DNA of 64,000 nt from Rhizobium sp. CG5 (GTDB lineage Bacteria > Pseudomonadota > Alphaproteobacteria > Rhizobiales > Rhizobiaceae): contig NZ_JABAEF010000004.1 in assembly GCF_023701945.1 (NCBI RefSeq), positions 62,001 to 126,000 on the forward strand, in the 5' to 3' direction. The position numbers were made by a program, and so were the translations under genes. Positions within the stretch are counted from its first letter, which is position 1; each line of letters begins with the position of its first letter. Below are positions 55,681-64,000 of this stretch, one piece after another. The notes under the pieces are model-generated. The model had not been told where the DNA came from and searched no databases. It saw nothing but the letters and a program-made list of their open reading frames with translations.

Positions 55681-56754
55681 ATGCTGGAATTGCGTAACAT
55701 ATCTAAGACGGCGGGCGGGGAAACCCACATTCACCCGACCGATCTCGTGCTTGAGCGGGGCACGCTGAATGTCCTGCTGGGGCCGACCCTGTCGGGCAAG
55801 ACCTCGCTGATGCGGCTGATGGCTGGGCTCGACAAGCCTGCCAGCGGCTCGATCCATTTCGACGGCAAGGATGTGACCGGCCTGCGCGTGCAGGATCGCA
55901 GCATCGCCATGGTCTACCAGCAGTTCATCAACTATCCTGGCCTGACGGTATACGAAAACATCGCCTCGCCGATGCGCCTCAAGAAGGCAGACAAGGCCAC
56001 CATCGACCGCGAGGTGCGCAAGGCGGCGGAACTTCTGAAGCTGACACCCTATCTCGACCGCACGCCACTCAATCTCTCCGGCGGCCAGCAGCAGCGCACG
56101 GCGCTCGCCCGGGCCATCGTCAAGAATGCCAGCCTTGTGCTGCTCGACGAGCCGCTGGCCAATCTCGACTATAAGCTGCGCGAAGAACTGCGCCTGGAAC
56201 TGCCGAAGATTTTTGCCGAATCGGGCGCGATCTTCGTCTATGCGACCACCGAGCCTTCGGAAGCGCTGCTGCTGGGCGGCAATACCGCTACCCTCAGCGA
56301 AGGGCGCATCACCCAGTTCGGACCGACCATCGAAGTCTATCGCAAACCCGCCCATCTGGTGACGGCCCGCACCTTCGCCGATCCCCCACTCAATACGATC
56401 GACGTCACCAAGTCGGGATCGCAATTCCTGGTGGCCGGCGAGCCGTCGCTGGTGGTGCCGGCCCATTTGGCCGCCATTGCCGACGGACCGCTGACGGTGG
56501 CCTTCCATCCGCATCATCTGTCGCTGGCCTCCGAGCATGCGACGGCCCAGCGCCTGTCTGCCCGCTCACTGATCTCGGAGATTTCCGGCTCTGAAAGCTA
56601 TGTGCATCTGGATTATGCCGGCGCCCGCTGGGTGATGCTCGCCCATGGCATTCACGATATCGAGCCCGACCGCATGGTCGATGTCTATCTCGATACCCGC
56701 CATCTCATGGCATTCGATCCGTCCGGCCGGGCGCTGACCGGGGCAGGGGAGTAA
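55681..56754 (+). CDS. glpS: GlpS, glycerol ABC transporter ATPase 1
   Basis: A 357-residue ABC ATPase of the sugar-importer (MalK-like) class with a C-terminal TOBE region. Walker A GPTLSGKTS at 34-42, signature LSGGQ at 132-136, Walker B with DEP at 156-158. The switch histidine is missing: the usual VTHDQ is ATTEP, with T190 at the His position. It pairs with GlpT, which has the reverse defect. In rhizobia GlpSTPQV imports glycerol. It starts 56 bases after glpD. Confidence 0.9.
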   Translation: MLELRNISKTAGGETHIHPTDLVLERGTLNVLLGPTLSGKTSLMRLMAGLDKPASGSIHFDGKDVTGLRVQDRSIAMVYQQFINYPGLTVYENIASPMRLKKADKATIDREVRKAAELLKLTPYLDRTPLNLSGGQQQRTALARAIVKNASLVLLDEPLANLDYKLREELRLELPKIFAESGAIFVYATTEPSEALLLGGNTATLSEGRITQFGPTIEVYRKPAHLVTARTFADPPLNTIDVTKSGSQFLVAGEPSLVVPAHLAAIADGPLTVAFHPHHLSLASEHATAQRLSARSLISEISGSESYVHLDYAGARWVMLAHGIHDIEPDRMVDVYLDTRHLMAFDPSGRALTGAGE

Positions 56755-56759
56755 CGATC

Positions 56760-57830
56760 ATGGCGCGCATTTCTCTCGATCATATCCGCCATGCTTATAG
56801 CCCGAAGGCCGCTGCCGCCGGCAGTTACGCGCTCAAGGAAGTGCATCACGAATGGGCCGATGGCGGCGCCTATGCGCTGCTGGGACCGTCCGGTTGCGGC
56901 AAGACCACGCTGCTCAACATCATTTCCGGCCTCATCCATCCGTCGGAGGGGCGGATCCTGTTCGATGGCGCCGATGTGACGCAGCTGTCGACCGAAGCGC
57001 GCAACATCGCCCAGGTTTTCCAGTTCCCGGTCGTCTACGACACCATGTCGGTTTATGACAATCTGGCCTTTCCCTTGCGCAATCGCCGCGTTCCGGAAGC
57101 CGATGTCGATCGCCGCGTCCGCGAAATCCTCAAGATGATTGACCTCGAAGCCTGGGCCAAGCGCAAGGCGCAGGGGCTGACGGCCGACCAGAAGCAAAAG
57201 ATCTCGCTTGGCCGCGGCCTGGTGCGCTCCGACGTCAACGCCATCCTGTTCGACGAGCCCCTGACGGTCATCGATCCCCACATGAAATGGGTGCTGCGCA
57301 CGCAGCTGAAGCAGTTGCACCGCCAGTTCGGCTTCACCATGGTCTATGTCACCCACGACCAGACCGAAGCGCTGACCTTCGCCGACAAGGTGGTCGTCAT
57401 GTATGACGGCCAAATCGTCCAGATCGGCACGCCCGCCGAACTTTTCGAACGACCCAAGCATACCTTCGTCGGCTATTTCATCGGCTCTCCGGGCATGAAT
57501 TTCATGCCGGTCGCAATCAGCGGCGCGGTCGCCCGGATCGGTGATCAGCAGATTGCGCTGGCCGGTGCGCCGGTGTTGGCTACCGGGGCCAAGATCGAAT
57601 TCGGCATCCGGCCGGAATTCGTGCGACTCGGCCGGGAGGGCATGCCGGTGACCATCGACAAGATCGAGGATATCGGCCGGCAGAAGATCATCCGCGCCTC
57701 GTTTGCCGGTTATCCCGTGGCCATCGTCGCCCGTGAGGATGACGAGATCCCGGCCGATCCGCGCCTGAGTTTCGATCTGTCCGCCGTCAGCATCTATGCC
57801 GACAGCTGGCGCGTGGACATGGGGAGCTGA
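56760..57830 (+). CDS. glpT: GlpT, glycerol ABC transporter ATPase 2
   Basis: A 356-residue partner ATPase: Walker A GPSGCGKTT at 42-50, Walker B DEP at 165-167 and switch H199 (VTHDQ) are intact, but the signature is LTADQ at 140-144 instead of LSGGQ. A TOBE domain fills the C-terminal part from about 235. Not the glycerol-3-phosphate antiporter that shares the symbol in enteric bacteria. Five bases after glpS and four before glpP, so one operon. Confidence 0.9.
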   Translation: MARISLDHIRHAYSPKAAAAGSYALKEVHHEWADGGAYALLGPSGCGKTTLLNIISGLIHPSEGRILFDGADVTQLSTEARNIAQVFQFPVVYDTMSVYDNLAFPLRNRRVPEADVDRRVREILKMIDLEAWAKRKAQGLTADQKQKISLGRGLVRSDVNAILFDEPLTVIDPHMKWVLRTQLKQLHRQFGFTMVYVTHDQTEALTFADKVVVMYDGQIVQIGTPAELFERPKHTFVGYFIGSPGMNFMPVAISGAVARIGDQQIALAGAPVLATGAKIEFGIRPEFVRLGREGMPVTIDKIEDIGRQKIIRASFAGYPVAIVAREDDEIPADPRLSFDLSAVSIYADSWRVDMGS

Positions 57831-57834
57831 ACCG

Positions 57835-58721
57835 ATGGAAAAGACCTGGAACAACAAGGCCTGGTTTCTGGTGCTGCCCGTGCTGGTGCTGGTCGCCTTC
57901 TCCGCCGTCATTCCCTTGATGACGGTGGTGAACTATTCGGTGCAGGATACCTTTGGCAACAACGAGTTCTTCTGGGCCGGCACCGACTGGTATGTCGAAA
58001 TGCTGTCCTCCGACCGGTTCTGGAATGCGCTGACCCGCAACCTGATCTTCTCGGTCGTTATCCTGGCCATCGAGATCCCGCTTGGTATCTTCATTGCGCT
58101 CAACATGCCGAAAACCGGCCCCGGCGTGCCGGTCTGCCTGGTGCTGATGGCGCTGCCGCTGCTGATCCCCTGGAATGTCGTCGGCACCATCTGGCAGGTC
58201 TTCGGCCGCGTCGATATCGGCTTCCTCGGTCACTACCTGACAGCGCTCGGCATCGACTACAACTATACGCAGGATCCGGTCGATGCCTGGGTCACGGTCA
58301 TCGTCATGGATGTCTGGCACTGGACCAGCCTTGTCGTGCTGCTCTGCTATGCCGGCCTCGTGTCGATCCCGGATGCCTATTATCAGGCCGCCAAGATCGA
58401 CGGGGCATCCCGCTTCTCCGTCTTCCGCTATATCCAGCTGCCGAAGATGAAGCGCGTGCTGCTGATCGCCGTGCTGCTGCGCTTCATGGATAGTTTCATG
58501 ATCTATACCGAACCCTTCGTCGTCACCGGCGGCGGTCCCGGCAATTCCACGACCTTTCTGTCGATCGACCTGGTCAAGATGGCGGTCGGCCAGTTCGACC
58601 TGGGTCCGGCAGCCGCCATGTCGATCATCTACTTCCTGATCATCCTGGCCCTGTCGTGGATCTTCTACACCGTCATGACCAGCAGCGACGCTGCCGATAG
58701 CAATGCGGGGAGGAAAGACTG

Positions 58722-58722
<1 letters not shown>
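57835..58722 (+). CDS. glpP: GlpP, glycerol ABC transporter permease 1
   Basis: A 295-residue inner-membrane permease of the MalF/UgpA type with six segments. The ATPase-docking EAA loop is YYQAAKIDGASRFSVFRYIQ near residues 182-201. First segment WFLVLPVLVLVAFSAVIPL near 10-28. Forms the channel with GlpQ. The TGATG junction makes its stop share one base with the glpQ start, so translation is coupled. Confidence 0.92.
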
Positions 58723-59540
<818 letters not shown>

Positions 59541-59552
59541 GGGAGGACGGTC

Positions 59553-59834
59553 ATGAATTTTTCCTGGATGGCCTGGACGCTGCCGACGGCCCTGTTTTTC
59601 GTCACCATTCTCGCTCTGCTGATCGGCATGGCGGTTTGGGAATATCTGTCGCCCGGCGGAAATCCGCGGGTCGGCGTGCTGCGCTTTGAGACGACTCGCG
59701 GCGACCGGCTCTTCGTGTCGCTGCTCGGCTCGGCCTTTATTCATCTCGCATGGTTGGGCCTGGGAGGCCCCAGCCTGTGGTGGGCTCTCGCCCTGTCGGT
59801 GGTCTACGCGATCGGCGTTTTCCGCTTCGTCTAG
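59553..59834 (+). CDS. DUF2160 small membrane protein of the glycerol transporter operon
   Basis: A 93-residue protein with three hydrophobic segments (about 9-28, 50-67, 72-92) and a conserved central loop (WEYLSPGGNPRVGVLRFETT) typical of DUF2160. It lies between the permease and binding-protein genes in this and other rhizobial glp operons, which suggests an accessory part in glycerol transport, though none has been shown to my knowledge. GGGAGG precedes the ATG. Confidence 0.85.
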   Translation: MNFSWMAWTLPTALFFVTILALLIGMAVWEYLSPGGNPRVGVLRFETTRGDRLFVSLLGSAFIHLAWLGLGGPSLWWALALSVVYAIGVFRFV

Positions 59835-59915
59835 GGCAAGCCAAGACGGTTGGCCGGAAGTAAACGGCCGTCCGGACTGTTTGAAATGCAATCGCAAACC
59901 TTTGGGAGGATTATC

Positions 59916-61634
59916 ATGCGACGGCAACTTCTGACGACAACAGCAGGCATTCTGCTGGCATTCACCGGCGTAGCCTATGCCGGCATGGATGAAGCCAAGT
60001 CATTCCTCGACGCGGAAATCGGCGACATGTCATCGCTGTCCCGGGCCGAGCAGGAAAAGGAAATGCAGTGGTTCATCGATGCGGCCAAGCCTTTTGTCGG
60101 CATGGACATCAAGGTGGTCTCGGAAACCATCACCACGCACGAATATGAATCGAAGACGCTCGCCAAGGCGTTTACCGACATCACCGGCATCAAGATCACC
60201 CATGACCTGATCGGCGAAGGCGACGTGGTCGAAAAGCTGCAGACGCAGATGCAGTCCGGCGAGAATATCTACGACGCCTTTGTCAACGACAGCGACCTGA
60301 TCGGCACCCATTGGCGCTATCAGCAGGCTCGCTCCTTGACCGACTGGATGGCCAACGAAGGCAAGGACGTTACCAATCCCGGCCTGGACCTGAACGATTT
60401 CATCGGCCTGAAATTCACCACGGCACCGGATGGCGATTTGTATCAGCTGCCCGACCAGCAGTTCGCCAACCTCTACTGGTTCCGCTACGATTGGTTCAAC
60501 GACGAGAAGAACAAGGCCGATTTCAAGGCGAAATACGGCTATGATCTTGGTGTTCCGGTCAACTGGTCGGCCTATGAGGATATCGCCGAATTCTTCACCG
60601 GACGGGAGATCGACGGCAAGAAGGTCTATGGTCACATGGACTATGGCAAGAAGGACCCGTCGCTCGGCTGGCGCTTCACCGATGCCTGGCTCTCCATGGC
60701 CGGCAATGGCGACAAGGGCCTGCCCAACGGCCTGCCGGTCGACGAATGGGGCATCAAGGTCAATGACAAGTCGCAGCCTGTCGGCTCTTGCGTTGCCCGC
60801 GGCGGCGATACCAACGGCCCGGCCTCGGTCTATGCCATCCAGAAATATCTGGACTGGATGAAGGCCTATGCACCGGCCTCCGCCCAGGGCATGACCTTCT
60901 CGGAATCCGGCCCGGTTCCGGCCCAGGGTGAAGTCGCCCAGCAGATGTTCATGTACACGGCGTTTACCGCCGACATGGTCAAGCCCGGCCTGCCGGTGGT
61001 CAACGAAGACGGCACGCCGAAATGGCGTTTCGCCCCGTCGCCGCACGGCGTTTACTGGAAGGACGGCATGAAGCTCGGCTATCAGGACGTCGGGTCTTGG
61101 ACGCTGATGAAGTCGACACCGGACGATCGCGCCAAGGCGGCCTGGCTCTATGCTCAGTTCGTCACCTCGAAGACCGTGGATGTGAAGAAGAGCCATGTCG
61201 GCCTGACGCTGATCCGCGAATCGTCGATCCGGCATGAAAGCTTCACCAAGCGGGCGCCGGAACTCGGCGGTCTGATCGAGTTCTACCGCTCGCCGGCCCG
61301 CGTGCAGTGGTCGCCGACCGGCACCAATGTTCCTGACTATCCGAAGCTGGCCCAGTTGTGGTGGCAGGCGATCGGCGATGCATCGTCCGGGGCAAAATCC
61401 GCCCAGGAAGCGATGGATTCGCTGTGCGCCGAACAGGAAAAGGTGATGCAGCGCCTGGAACGCGCTGGCGTTCAGGGCGATATCGGTCCGAAGCTCGCCG
61501 AAGAGCATGACCTGGCCTACTGGAATGCTGACGCCGTCAAGGCTGGCAATCTGGCACCGCAGCTGAAGGTCGAGAACGAGAAGGAAAAGCCGGTCACGGT
61601 CAATTACGACGAGCTCGTCAAGAGCTGGCAGTAA
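59916..61634 (+). CDS. glpV: GlpV, glycerol-binding periplasmic protein
   Basis: A 572-residue solute-binding protein, longer than usual (400-450). Signal peptide 1-21 (LLTTTAGILLAFTGVAYA). The mature part has the bacterial extracellular solute-binding type 1 fold with many Trp and Tyr residues near the sugar site (LYQLPDQQFANLYWFRYDWF; GYQDVGSWTLMKSTPDD). It delivers glycerol to GlpPQ/ST. GGGAGGA stands before the ATG at 59916. A strong terminator 25 bases downstream ends the operon. Confidence 0.9.
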   Translation: MRRQLLTTTAGILLAFTGVAYAGMDEAKSFLDAEIGDMSSLSRAEQEKEMQWFIDAAKPFVGMDIKVVSETITTHEYESKTLAKAFTDITGIKITHDLIGEGDVVEKLQTQMQSGENIYDAFVNDSDLIGTHWRYQQARSLTDWMANEGKDVTNPGLDLNDFIGLKFTTAPDGDLYQLPDQQFANLYWFRYDWFNDEKNKADFKAKYGYDLGVPVNWSAYEDIAEFFTGREIDGKKVYGHMDYGKKDPSLGWRFTDAWLSMAGNGDKGLPNGLPVDEWGIKVNDKSQPVGSCVARGGDTNGPASVYAIQKYLDWMKAYAPASAQGMTFSESGPVPAQGEVAQQMFMYTAFTADMVKPGLPVVNEDGTPKWRFAPSPHGVYWKDGMKLGYQDVGSWTLMKSTPDDRAKAAWLYAQFVTSKTVDVKKSHVGLTLIRESSIRHESFTKRAPELGGLIEFYRSPARVQWSPTGTNVPDYPKLAQLWWQAIGDASSGAKSAQEAMDSLCAEQEKVMQRLERAGVQGDIGPKLAEEHDLAYWNADAVKAGNLAPQLKVENEKEKPVTVNYDELVKSWQ

Positions 61635-61658
61635 TTGCCACGGGCTGAATGACAAGGA

Positions 61659-61687
61659 GGCGCCCGGGGCAACCCGGGCGCCTTTTT
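61659..61687 (+). terminator. Terminator after glpV
   Basis: GGCGCCCGGG, a GCAA tetraloop and CCCGGGCGCC form a perfect ten-base stem, followed directly by TTTTT. Confidence 0.92.
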
Positions 61688-61754
61688 CATGCGGTCGACG
61701 GGTCGAGTCAGCAGCGCTCCAAGGGCCACCCGGCAGATCCATTGATCCATGCCA

Positions 61755-61784
61755 ACAAAAAATGCCCGGCTTTTGGCCGGGCAT
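61755..61784 (-). terminator. Terminator after cycM
   Basis: On the minus strand ATGCCCGGC, five bases and GCCGGGCAT form a nine-base stem followed by TTTTTTG. It lies 29 bases past the cycM stop. Confidence 0.85.
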
Positions 61785-61812
61785 CGTCATAGCGAAAATG
61801 GTTTGCCTGAAC

Positions 61813-62391
61813 TCAGTTCGTGGCCGGCGCCGGGGCTGCGGCCGGATCGGGCAGGGCAACCGGCGCATCCGACAGCGTGCGCAGATAGGCGATCAGGTTG
61901 GCGCGCTCGTCGTCCTTCTTGAGGCCGGCAAAACCCATGGCCGTACCGGCAATGAACTTCTTCGGGGCCGTCAGGAAGTGGTTGAGGTTGTCATAGGTCC
62001 AGGTGACCGTGCCGCCCTTCGAAAAATCCTTGATGGCAGCCGAATAGCCGAAGCCTTCATGGGTTGCGATCGGGCGCTCGACCAGGCCGAAAAGATTGGG
62101 GCCGACCTTGTTGGCTCCACCCTTTTCGCCGGTGTGACAGCTGACACATTTCTTGAAAACCGCTTCGCCAGCCGTGGCATCAGCGCTGGCCAGCAGCACC
62201 GCGATCGGCGTTGCTGCGGCTGCCGTTTCGGCGCCCGCTCCAGCTTCACTCGAAACCTCCGCCACGATGGCGTAGCCTTCCTTCTCGGGAACTTCCGCAT
62301 GGAAAATCCCTTCGGAGGCTATGGACACGGACATCAGGACGAAAACTGTGCCGAGCAAAGCACCGACGCCCATGTTCACATATGAATTCAT
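61813..62391 (-). CDS. cycM: CycM, membrane-anchored cytochrome c
   Basis: A 192-residue cytochrome with an uncleaved N-terminal anchor (about 8-26), an Ala-rich linker (48-70) and a class I cytochrome c domain. The heme site C82-V-S-C85-H86 and a Met ligand at M152 ([10 protein letters not shown]) are visible; the tail is Ala/Pro-rich. CycM carries electrons from the bc1 complex to aa3 oxidase in rhizobia. The cycM, kdsB, pheA neighbourhood is usual for Rhizobiaceae chromosomes. Divergent from kdsB. Confidence 0.92.
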   Translation of the reverse strand: MNSYVNMGVGALLGTVFVLMSVSIASEGIFHAEVPEKEGYAIVAEVSSEAGAGAETAAAATPIAVLLASADATAGEAVFKKCVSCHTGEKGGANKVGPNLFGLVERPIATHEGFGYSAAIKDFSKGGTVTWTYDNLNHFLTAPKKFIAGTAMGFAGLKKDDERANLIAYLRTLSDAPVALPDPAAAPAPATN

Positions 62392-62544
62392 CTACAGACG
62401 CTCCCCTTGCAACCGGCGGATCACGGACCGGTAGACCTTGAAATCGCGCGGAACCTATGACTTTTGCTTGACAGTTGCAATACGATTGTGATCCCGAGAC
62501 TGAGACTTTTTGACACTTTTCGTGTGGGAATAGAAGGGCCGACA

Positions 62545-63300
62545 ATGAATAATAGCCGATTTGACAAAGTGCTGGTGCTGATCCCGGCCAGAATGTCTTC
62601 CACCCGCCTTCCGGGCAAGCCACTTGCGGAAATTGGCGGCCTGCCGATGATCGTTCAGGTCGCCATGCGAGCCCGTGAAGCCGATGTCGGACGAATCATT
62701 GTGGCCGTCGATGATCAGAGGATCGTCGAGGCCGTATCGGCCGCCGGCTTCGAGGTCGTCATGACCCGTGCCGACCACCAGTCCGGTTCGGACCGCATAT
62801 ACGAAGCCCTGACGAAGGCCGATCCGGACGGTCGTTTCGAGACGATCATCAATGTCCAGGGCGATTTGCCGACGGTCGAGCCGGAGACGATCCGCGCTGC
62901 CCTTAGGCCCCTGGACAATCCCTCAACCGATATTGCCACGCTGACCGTCGAGATCACCGACGAGCACGAAAAGACCAATCCCAATGTGGTGAAGGTGGTC
63001 GGCTCGCCGCTGTCCGACAGCCGCTTGCGCGCACTCTATTTCACCCGCGCCACCGCCCCTTACGGCGCTGGCCCGCTTTATCACCACATCGGCCTCTATG
63101 CCTATCGTCGCGCAGCCCTGGAGAAGTTTGTCAGCCTCTCGCCTTCCGTTCTGGAACGGCGCGAATCGCTGGAGCAGTTGCGGGCGCTGGAGGCGGGGCT
63201 GCGGATCGACGTGGAAATCGTCAACTCCGTGCCGCTCGGTGTCGATACACCGGAGGATCTTGAGAAAGCCCGCCAGATCCTTGGCCGGAAATCCCAGTAA
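62545..63300 (+). CDS. kdsB: KdsB, CMP-3-deoxy-D-manno-octulosonate cytidylyltransferase
   Basis: Activates KDO with CTP for lipopolysaccharide inner core synthesis. The 251-residue protein has the nucleotide motif [19 protein letters not shown] at about 15-33, VAVDDQRI and then [18 protein letters not shown] near 77-94, [12 protein letters not shown] near 111-122 and [16 protein letters not shown], all family signatures. ATG 62545 matches the usual length. Three bases separate it from pheA, so the two are co-transcribed. Confidence 0.94.
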   Translation: MNNSRFDKVLVLIPARMSSTRLPGKPLAEIGGLPMIVQVAMRAREADVGRIIVAVDDQRIVEAVSAAGFEVVMTRADHQSGSDRIYEALTKADPDGRFETIINVQGDLPTVEPETIRAALRPLDNPSTDIATLTVEITDEHEKTNPNVVKVVGSPLSDSRLRALYFTRATAPYGAGPLYHHIGLYAYRRAALEKFVSLSPSVLERRESLEQLRALEAGLRIDVEIVNSVPLGVDTPEDLEKARQILGRKSQ

Positions 63301-63303
63301 CGG

Positions 63304-64000
63304 ATGACAATGATGACGAGCGTAACAAATAACATCGCCTTCCAGGGCGATTATGGCGCCAATTCGGACATGGCCTGCCGTGACATGTTCCCCGATATGG
63401 CGCCGCTTCCGTGCCCGACCTTCGAGGATGCCTTCGTGGCGGTCGAAAACGGCGATGCGGATCTGGCGATGATCCCGATCGAAAACACCATCGCCGGCCG
63501 CGTCGCGGATATCCATTATCTCCTGCCCGAATCGCGCCTGCATATCATCGGCGAATATTTCATGCCGATCCGCTTCCAGCTGATGGTGCTGCCGGGTGTC
63601 AAGCGCGACGAGATCAAGACCGTTCACAGCCATATCCATGCGCTGGGCCAGTGCCGCAAGATCATCCGCGGCAGCGGCTGGAAGCCGGTCGTGGCCGGCG
63701 ATACGGCCGGAGCCGCCAAGCTGGTATCGGAAACCGGTGACCGGTCGATGGCAGCCCTTGCGCCTCGATTGGCGGCCGACCTCTATGGCCTTGAGATCAT
63801 TGCGGAGAATGTCGAGGACACGGAAAACAACGTCACCCGTTTCGTGGTGCTGTCCGGCGAGGAAAAGCTGGCAGAGCGCGTCAGCCCCGACGAACTGTTC
63901 GTGACCACCTTCGTGTTCAACGTTCGCAATATTCCGGCAGCCCTCTACAAGGCCATGGGTGGCTTTGCGACAAACGGCATCAACATGACGAAGCTCGAAA
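63304..64000 (+). CDS. pheA: PheA, prephenate dehydratase (3' end outside window)
   Basis: The first 232 codons of a monofunctional prephenate dehydratase, which makes phenylpyruvate for phenylalanine synthesis. IAFQGDYGANSDMACRDMF at the start, IPIENTIAGRVADIHYLL near 57-74, HSHIHALGQC and the catalytic ENVEDTENNVTRFVVL (TRF motif) are seen, followed by the start of the C-terminal ACT domain for phenylalanine feedback (TTFVFNVRNIPAALYKAMG). No chorismate mutase domain precedes it. Three in-frame ATGs (63304, 63310, 63313) could serve. Confidence 0.94.
   Translation, partial: MTMMTSVTNNIAFQGDYGANSDMACRDMFPDMAPLPCPTFEDAFVAVENGDADLAMIPIENTIAGRVADIHYLLPESRLHIIGEYFMPIRFQLMVLPGVKRDEIKTVHSHIHALGQCRKIIRGSGWKPVVAGDTAGAAKLVSETGDRSMAALAPRLAADLYGLEIIAENVEDTENNVTRFVVLSGEEKLAERVSPDELFVTTFVFNVRNIPAALYKAMGGFATNGINMTKLE

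Overview
The window looks like a Rhizobiaceae genome (Sinorhizobium/Rhizobium type): high GC, tightly packed operons with many ATGA start/stop overlaps, a complete succinoglycan (exo) cluster in the gene order known from Sinorhizobium meliloti, rhizobial-type inositol, propionate and glycerol operons, and a cycM-kdsB-pheA block. I see no rRNA, tRNA, CRISPR array, insertion sequence or prophage.

Layout. (1) About 1-16980 is the succinoglycan cluster: exoP (5' end only), exoN, exoO, exoM, exoA, exoL, exoK and exoH on the minus strand; exoT minus; exoW and exoV plus; exoU and exoX minus; exoY, exoF and exoQ plus. Only exoI is missing from the stretch it should occupy. Together these genes make the lipid-linked octasaccharide (ExoY/F, A, L, M, O, U, W), decorate it (ExoV pyruvyl, ExoH succinyl), flip, polymerise and export it (ExoT, Q, P, F), trim it (ExoK), supply UDP-glucose (ExoN) and dampen synthesis (ExoX). 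(2) 17135-26156 holds myo-inositol catabolism: idhA (minus) divergent from iolR, then iolC-iolD-iolE, a small membrane protein, iolB and an iolY-like dehydrogenase. One clear IolR operator lies between idhA and iolR. (3) 26164-29044 holds a divergent pair, a GT2-like protein and a GT41 (SPINDLY/O-GlcNAc type) transferase. (4) 29060-35061 holds a DctSR two-component system divergent from a DctPQM TRAP transporter.

(5) 35223-43208 centres on an ECF sigma factor/ChrR anti-sigma pair of the singlet-oxygen type. It is surrounded by two short-chain dehydrogenases, a DUF3833 protein, a cyclopropane-fatty-acid-synthase family methyltransferase, a DUF1365 protein, a flavin amine oxidase and a DUF2177 membrane protein. 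Near-identical ECF-type promoters (TGATCC, 18 or 19 bases, TAATA) precede the sigma gene and the dehydrogenase operon. This looks like a membrane-lipid remodelling regulon, possibly for furan fatty acids. (6) 43219-53101 is the methylmalonyl-CoA route for propionyl-CoA: pccR divergent from pccB, a YghU-type glutathione transferase, two tandem paralogous small genes of unknown function, pccA, an antisense ParDE-type toxin-antitoxin pair, and methylmalonyl-CoA mutase.

(7) 53223-61634 is glycerol use: glpR, glpD and the glycerol ABC transporter glpS-T-P-Q, a DUF2160 protein, and glpV, with TTCGTTT operator repeats in front of glpR and glpD. (8) 61813-64000 holds cycM, divergent from kdsB and the start of pheA, which runs off the end.

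The most useful second-look items are the shared ECF promoters, the tandem unknown genes between pccB and pccA, the one-sided degeneration of the GlpS/GlpT ATPases, and the repeated TGCAGTGC motif upstream of exoH and exoY. Start codons were chosen by ribosome-binding site and family fit; uncertain ones are marked.
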